Source: Ziziphus jujuba | Lineage: Eukaryota > Streptophyta > Magnoliopsida > Rosales > Rhamnaceae | NCBI RefSeq assembly: GCF_031755915.1 | Contig: NC_083389.1 | Coordinates: forward strand, 3,348,001 to 3,412,000 | Direction: 5' to 3' | DNA: 64,000 nt | Shown here: positions 58,138-64,000 of the stretch, in pieces | How the letters are laid out: every line of letters starts with the position of its first letter | Numbering within the stretch: the first letter of the stretch is position 1 | Position numbers and translations under genes: made by a program | The notes under the pieces: generated by a model | The model's database searches: none | What the model saw: the letters and a program-made list of their open reading frames with translations, nothing else | What the model was told of the DNA's origin: nothing

Positions 58138-58461
58138 CATATATATATATATATATATTTAAATTAGAAACAAAAAAATATTAAAAATAATAAAATAGTT
58201 AGCTATATATACTATATATATTAACTAAATATACTATAGATATTAACTAAATAAAGACTAAATAAAGAAAAAATTTAAAATTTAAATTGAAGTATCAACT
58301 AAACGAGACCAAGTGACTATTATTTCTTTTTCTGCATTTGTGTTAAGCGTATTTATTTTTCTTCATAAATATTTACTACAAAAGCATTTCTTTTTTGTGA
58401 ACGTGTCACAATTAATTACTTCTATTTATTTATTTTTTTTGTAAAGACCAAGAAACAAATT
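58138..58461. other. Spacer between trnH and rpl2 remnant
   Basis: Very AT-rich, with (TA)n at 58141-58158 and TATATACTATATAT duplications. It may include plastid IR-border spacer plus later expansion. No gene seen. Confidence 0.5.
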
Positions 58462-59925
58462 CTATTTACTATGGTGACGAAGAATCAAACTATCACTATA
58501 TTTATTCCTTTTTCTACTTGTTCTTCCAAGTGCAGGATAACCCCAAGGGGTTGCGGGTTTTTCTCAACCAATTGGGGCCCTCCCTTCATCACCCCCATGG
58601 AGATGGTCTACAGGGTTCATAACTACTCCTTTTACTACAGGTTGCTTACCTAGCCAATATTTCGATCTAGCTCTACCCAAACTCTTCTGGTTCACGCCCA
58701 CATTCCCCACTTGTTTGACTGTTGCTGAGTAGTTTTTGGGTATCAAACGGACCTCCCCAGAAGGTAATTTTAATGTGGCCAATTTCCCCTCTTTTGTAAT
58801 CAGTTTCGCTACAGCACCTGCTGCTCTAGCTAATTGTCCACCTTTCCAAGTGTGATTTTTATGTTATGTATAGCCGTGCCTAAGGGCATATCAGTTGAAG
58901 TAGATTCTTCTTTTTGATCAATCAAATTCCTTCCCCAAACTGTACAAGCTTCTTCCAAAGCATACAACTTTATGGATGTAGATGATGATATCTATACAGA
59001 TGGATCTTATATATATCGTATAATTCTTGTAAGCACCACATGAATGGATATATAGGAATCAAAATCTGCCGAATCACTCATGTTATGGTCTTCTACATCC
59101 TAGGTCTTCTCGTTCCTTCATCTCACTTATGTTCTTCATGTAACATTCATACCGAATGACTCTATGAAATTGAGTCAATACTTCCACATATTACAGGTAA
59201 TGTAGGAGACATCTCTATTTTTCTTAGCTTTCAATTCACCTCTGACCATTAAATGAAATGTGAATAACCTGTCCTCCTCTCTTGAAACAAAGGGTGCTTC
59301 CAATTCTATTGGTGCTTGAAACAATTTTGTCTTCTCCATATTACTATATCTCTAGAATCAATAATTTTATATGAGGAACTACTGAACTCAATGACTTGCT
59401 GCTGTTACTCTTTAGTTTTCTATTGAACTCTGTCCTATAAAGGTACTCCAATTGGATTAGTGATCGATTTCTAGGTTTCATCGTAAACCTAATTGGTTAC
59501 TTCCAATTACGTAAATCAATAGTTCAAACTGCACTCAAAGGTAGGGGATTTCCCATTTTTATAGGAACTTCTGTACCAGAAACAATGGTATCTCCAATTA
59601 TAGCCCCTTTGGAATGTAAAATATATCTTTTCTCACTATCCCCATAGTGTATGAGATAAATGTATGCATTTCAATTAGGATCGTATTGTAAAGTTATGAT
59701 TCTCCCATATATGTCTTTTTCATTCCGTCGAAAATTGATTTTACAGTATAGACGCTTATGACCTCCCCCTCTATGCCCGGTTGTAATGATTCCTCTAGCA
59801 TTACGACCTTTACCACAACGGTGTTGCCCATAGATCAAATTATTTCATGGATTGGATTTCACTTGACTGCTTACGGCTCCTTTGCATGTGCTCGGGGTAA
59901 AAGTTTTTTATAAATGTATCGGCAT
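58462..59925 (-). pseudogene. rpl2: Plastid rpl2 copy (two exons and intron)
   Basis: rpl2 encodes ribosomal protein L2 of the plastid. Exon 1 (about 59925-59538) begins with MPIHL-type text and contains [11 protein letters not shown], YGRI- and [21 protein letters not shown] stretches, with several changes. The group II intron lies at about 59537-58892. Exon 2 (about 58891-58462) includes [47 protein letters not shown] and [18 protein letters not shown], where HPHGG has become HLHGG, and ends RHHSK plus stop. Stops occur in both exons (a TAA near codon 6 and one after GRAPIG). Nuclear copy. Confidence 0.85.
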
Positions 59926-59943
59926 GCTATTAAGTATTTTGAT

Positions 59944-60186
59944 TTAAATTCTTTTCTTTCTAACAGGTCTAATAGAATAACCATGTTGAAGGGTAATGAC
60001 ATTACATCTGTAATGCATTGTATGTCGATGACTATTCATAGCTATTACCTTGACACCAAAGAAGAGTTCAGCCCAATGCTTTATTTCTGTCCTAGTTGAT
60101 CCTGATTCGACATTAAAAGTATATTGATTTTTCAACAATAACTGAATACTTTTGTCTGTAAATACTGTATATTAGATTCCATCCAT
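59944..60186 (-). pseudogene. rpl23: Plastid rpl23 copy
   Basis: Ribosomal protein L23 of the plastid. The start at 60186 reads MDGI and then a stop. The rest has [33 protein letters not shown] and HTMHYR, ending RKKRI. About 14 residues are deleted between AMNSHR and HTMHYR compared with the usual 93-residue protein. Confidence 0.85.
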
Positions 60187-60356
60187 AAATCTATTTTCTT
60201 CCCTATGAGTTATAGTCTCAATAAGAATGCTAGTTCTTACTGTTCATATGTTATGATATGAATTTACCACACCAATTTGTTATGTATGGATGATGAGATT
60301 CCATTGATACAGAGCCATTTCCAATAGACTTATTTTATTGGAGGGTCCCATTGGCA

Positions 60357-60430
60357 TGCATCCAGTAGGAATTGAACCTACGAATTAGCCAATTATGATT
60401 TGGGCACTTTGACCATTCAGGCATGGTTGC
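60357..60430 (-). tRNA. trnI-CAU: Plastid trnI-CAU copy
   Basis: A 74-bp cloverleaf on the minus strand with anticodon CAT in the loop AATCATAAT and the TTCAATTC T-loop. Several substitutions from the plastid gene, including the first acceptor-stem bases. A nuclear copy, probably inactive. Confidence 0.8.
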
Positions 60431-60519
60431 TTAGCGGGGATCCTCGTACATGGTGAAAAACCAAATTCCAATTCAAATGAAATCTTTAGGAAAAATCAAT
60501 GCAATTTAGGAGGACTCAA

Positions 60520-62322
60520 TGAAAGAACATCAATTCAAATCCTAGATTTTTGAAGTAAGAGACACACTGAGAGAGATTAAGAATTCTCAATATTTCTTAG
60601 ATTCATGGACCCAATTCAATTCTGTGGGATCTTTCATTCACATTTTTTTCCATCAAGAACATTTTATAAAACTCTTGGACTCCAAAATTTGGAGTATCCT
60701 ACTTTCATGCAATTCACATTTACATGGTTCAACAAGTAATTGATATTTCACAATCAAGGGTGTAGTACTATTTGTAGCAGCCGTCCTTATATATCATATT
60801 AACAATTGAAAGATGGTCAAAAGAAAAAATCTTTATTTGGCGAGGCTTCTTCCTATACATATGAATTTCATTGGACCCATAAATGGTACATTGGAAGAAT
60901 CTTTTGGGTCTTCCAATATCAATAGATTGATTGTTTCGCTCCTGTATCTTCCAAAAGTAAAAAAAGATCTCTGAGAGCTGTTTCCTGGATCCAAAAGAGA
61001 GTACTTGGCTTCTCCTAATAACTAAAAAGTGTATCATGCCTGAATCTAACGGGAGTTCGGGGTGGTGGAGGAACTGGATCAGAAAAAAGAAGGATTCTAG
61101 TTGTAAGATATTTAATGAAACTGTCGTTGGAATTAAGATCTCATTCAAAGAGAAAGATATCAAATATCTAGAGTTTCTTTTTGTATATTCTATGGATGAT
61201 CTGATCTGCAAGGACCATGATTTGGAATTGTTTTATCGTCTTCCTCCGAGGAAGAGGCGAAACATAATCAACTTGAATTCGGGACAGCTATTCAAAATCT
61301 TAGTGAAAGACTAGATTTGTTATCTCATGGTTGCTTTTCGTGAGAAAATAACAATTAAAGCGGAGGGTTTCTTCAAACAACAAGGAGCTGGGTCAACTAT
61401 TCAATGAAATGATATTGAGCATGATTCCCATCTCTTCTAGAGAAACAAGTGGGCTATTTCTTTGTAAAATTGTGCTCAATTTCATATGTGGCAATTCCGC
61501 CAAGATCTCTTCCTTAGTTGGGGGAAGAATCCGTACAAATCTGATTTTTTAAGGAACATATCGAGAAAGAATTGGATTTGGTTAGACAATATATGGTTGG
61601 TAAACAAGGACCAGTTTTTTAGCAAGGTACGGAATGTATCATCCAATATTCAATATGTTTCCACAAAATCCAGTTTTGTTCAAGTAACAGATTCTAGCCA
61701 ATTGAAAGGATCTTCTGATCGATCTAGAGATCATTTTGATTCCATTAGTAATGAGGATTCAGAATATCACACATTGATCAATCAAAGAGAGATTCAACAA
61801 CTAAAAGAAATATCAATTCTTTGGGACCCTTCCTTTCTTCAAACGGAACGAACAAAGATCAAATCAAACTGATTCCCTAAACGCCTCTTTGGATATTCCT
61901 CAATGTCTTGGATTTTCACGAAATGTAATCATCTGTTTCTGGAAGAAATCGAAGAATTTCTTAGGAATCCTACAAGATCCATTTGTTCTTTTTCTCTAAT
62001 AGATGGTCAAAACATCATTTGGGTTCGAATCCTACTAAGAGGTCTACTAGAGATCAAAAATTGTTGAAGAAAGAACAAGATGCTCCTTTTATCCTTTCCA
62101 GGCGATTGGAAAATAAAGAAATAGTTAATATATTCAAGATAATTACATATTTATAAAATACCTTATCAATTCATCATATCGCAGATGTGATATGGTTCCG
62201 AAGGATGAACTGGATAGTTTTAATAAGATTTAATTCTTAAACAAAAATCCATTTTTCGATTTATTTCATCTATTCCGTGACCAGAATGGGGGGGATACAT
62301 GTTACACCATGATTTTGAATCA
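60520..62322 (+). pseudogene. ycf2: Plastid ycf2 copy, N-terminal third
   Basis: Ycf2 is a very large plastid protein (over 2000 residues) linked to the inner-envelope protein import motor. Here about the first 600 codons are present: MKEHQFKS, a stop, then [52 protein letters not shown] (61036 on), [32 protein letters not shown] (61486 on) and [20 protein letters not shown]. At least ten stops or frameshifts occur. It ends at about 62322, where the sequence switches to the trnT region. Confidence 0.85.
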
Positions 62323-62382
62323 AAAGTTTAAGATCCCCATAGTTTACTAAATTCCTATGCATGTATGATTTGTGTTATGTAA

Positions 62383-63601
62383 ACCCACTTAGCTCAGAGG
62401 TTAGAGCATCACATTTGTAATGCGATGGTCATCAGTTCGATTCCGACATGATGTGATTCTGCCCGAGCCCGTACAACCCACAATCCGCTGGGGTGCTGAT
62501 TCGATACGGATGAAGACCGGGCCAATCACTGGGGCTCAAGCTAAGATGTTTAGGGAAAAACTTGCCACTTTTATCCAAGGGTAATTCATTCTCAAGAACA
62601 CTTGTCCATACCCGAAGATCCAAGACCTGTTTTGGGCAAACAAGTGGTGCAAGCCGATATGGACCCTGGTAGCGGTTTTGGTGCATTTATGGAGTCCGAG
62701 TAGCAAGGAATGGTTCTAACACTTTATGAACTCAAATAATATCACTAAAAGGACATGGAATCCAGCCAAGTTAGAATCAAAAGCATCTAAAAAGGACTTG
62801 TATGGACAACATATCAATTTGGCCGAAAATGTGCTGTTTTGGCTCTGACTTTGACTTTTCTTTTTGTTTGACTTATTCCAATCAAGGGGTAATGTGTGAG
62901 AATCATTATTAATCATATTTGGCATCCTAAATGATATTTGGAAGCTGATTTGGAGCCCAAAAAAGCTGGAGATTGGTCAAAGATACCTTAGTAGTCAAAC
63001 TATTCAACTAGTTTCCTAATTTGATTTTGACTTTTTGTTTTAGGAAATTAGTCTTTTATTTTGATATTTATTTATTTATTTATTTTCTGGACAAATAAGT
63101 TTAGGAAATTGATTATTTTAGTATTTCAATTGTAAATTAATTAATTCCTAATTCAAAATAAAGAAATTAATTAATCCAAATTAGTTTAAGAAACTAGGAA
63201 AAATTAGGCACTTTCCTTTTCTCTACTTTCTTTTTCTCCACACTTTGAGTCCGGTTTTGAATTAATTTTTTTAGGGTTTTTGCTTGTAATCTTAGCCTAT
63301 TTAAAAGCTTATTTTCAATGAGAAATCAAGCTTGAATTTTATACAGAAAATTATTTGTGAGATTGAATTCTCTTTGTTCTTTTGAACACCTAAAACACCA
63401 TTAGTGAATGAGTGTTTTAGTTTGACTTATCAATAGGCCTTCCATCACCTATTGTGGCATCTTCATTATATACCAAGGTTTCGAATCACAGGTTGGTTAA
63501 GGGTCAAGGTGACCATTAGAACTTGAACATAATTAGATCCAGGCTTATATAATACGGGTTTAGGAGCAGGTCCTCCTAGGTTCGTATCACGATAGCTGGC
63601 T
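62383..63601 (+). pseudogene. trnT-UGU: Plastid trnT-UGU copy split by a solo LTR
   Basis: The 5' part, 62383-62448, runs from ACCCACTTAGCTCAGAGG through the anticodon loop (ATTTGTAAT) to the T-loop. The 3' acceptor side resumes at 63595-63601. The insertion lies within the T-arm. Confidence 0.85.
62449..63589 (+). mobile_element. Solo LTR (gypsy family) in trnT
   Basis: 1141 bp, TGATGTGATTCTGCCCGAG... to ...TCCTAGGTTCGTATCA, plus strand. It is flanked by CGACA (62444-62448) and CGATA (63590-63594), a 5-bp target duplication with one change. It defines the exact ends of this LTR family, because the plastid target is known. Confidence 0.9.
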
Positions 63602-64000
63602 TTTCTCCATCTATTTGATTTTTTTTTTTAAATTGATAATAAAAATGTTGAGATAATAAGAATATTGAAAAGGCTTCTTACCATTTTACCTTACCAAGGG
63701 TCGCCGATCTATTATCTCTCTATTATCCCATAGAAACTCCCAATTATTTAAAAAAAAAAAATAGAAGTTCGATCTCTGTAAAACAAATCAATCAAGAAAA
63801 TAACCTTTATTATTTATTTATATATTGCTTATTTATATTTTTTTATAAAATATATTATTGTATTGTATAAAAATTATACACAATAATAAATAATATTTAT
63901 ATATAAATATATTATGTATACAATACAATACAGTCTGGATATTGATACAATTCATTTAATATTCTTTGCAGTCCAAGACTTTAGTAAATTTCACTTCATT
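63602..64000. other. Plastid trnT-trnL spacer copy
   Basis: AT-rich spacer with T and A runs and TATATAAATATATTATG-type text, typical of this plastid spacer. No gene. Continues beyond the window. Confidence 0.65.

Larger units (their letters stand above)
58064..62322. mobile_element. NUPT-2: plastid trnH-rpl2-rpl23-trnI-ycf2 block
   Basis: The gene order and orientations, trnH-GUG facing rpl2, then rpl23, trnI-CAU and ycf2, match the LSC/inverted-repeat junction of typical angiosperm plastomes. All genes are damaged. It is not a plastid genome contig, because it is bounded by gypsy DNA on the left and by an unrelated plastid region (trnT) on the right. Confidence 0.85.
62323..64000. mobile_element. 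NUPT-3: plastid trnT-UGU and trnT-trnL spacer, with solo LTR inside
   Basis: 62323-62382 resembles spacer upstream of trnT. The tRNA follows, and after the inserted LTR come the tRNA's 3' end and AT-rich spacer to the window end (TTTGCAGTCCAAGACTTTAG, then AATTTCA). The plastid locus is in the large single-copy region, far from ycf2, so the join at about 62322 is not native plastid order. Confidence 0.75.

Noticed and set aside
58064..64000. A functional plastid genome segment
   Set aside because: Genes have stops, deletions and truncations, two distant plastome regions are fused, and gypsy LTRs flank or interrupt them.

Overview
The window looks like nuclear DNA from a flowering plant, probably a eudicot. 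It is AT-rich and contains almost nothing but nested transposable elements and plastid DNA copied into the nucleus (NUPTs). The only recognisable host-type gene is a broken copy of the 23 kDa jasmonate-induced-protein family at about 19.3-20.1 kb. I found no intact host gene. The species cannot be named from the sequence.

Layout, left half. 1-1991 is AT-rich intergenic DNA ending in a direct repeat (copy A). A CACTA (En/Spm) DNA transposon, CACTA-1, starts at 1992. It holds a left subterminal repeat block, a decayed minus-strand gene with a Transposase_24-like segment and a Ulp1/ORF1-like tail (2957-5849), and a tandem array of about 20 hairpin-bearing units (about 13.43-17.65 kb). A complete but disabled minus-strand Ty3/gypsy element, Z (6530-13285), is inserted in it. 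Copy B of the direct repeat follows (17716-18446) and carries a 354-bp TRIM retroelement. Then come the jasmonate-induced-protein pseudogene and a Ty1/copia element (C1, from 20196). C1 is split by CACTA-2 (21246-24143), which has clear TIRs and a perfect 3-bp TSD, and again by CACTA-3 (from 25499). CACTA-3 carries tandem units with a tRNA/SINE-like module.

Layout, right half. From 29.8 to 58.1 kb lies a nest of one Ty3/gypsy family in both orientations: A+, B-, C+, D+, E+, G- and H-, plus a solo LTR inside C. A Ty1/copia element (F) is inserted in E. The LTR of this family is about 1.13 kb (TGAT...ATCA), with a tRNA-Met-type primer site and a polypurine tract that lies inside the pol reading frame. 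C and G, in opposite orientations, carry the same scrambled pol region, in which a reverse-transcriptase fragment sits between two integrase fragments. This points to a defective derivative that was itself copied.

Plastid DNA. Three separate plastome regions occur: rpoC1 (40123-42347); trnH-rpl2-rpl23-trnI-ycf2 (about 58064-62322); and trnT-UGU with the trnT-trnL spacer (about 62323-64000). A solo gypsy LTR interrupts trnT. All plastid genes carry stops, frameshifts or truncations.

Insertion order, where nesting shows it: Z is younger than CACTA-1; the TRIM is younger than the A/B duplication; CACTA-2 and CACTA-3 are younger than C1; B and the solo LTR are younger than C; E is younger than D, and F younger than E; G is younger than H; the trnT solo LTR is younger than its NUPT.
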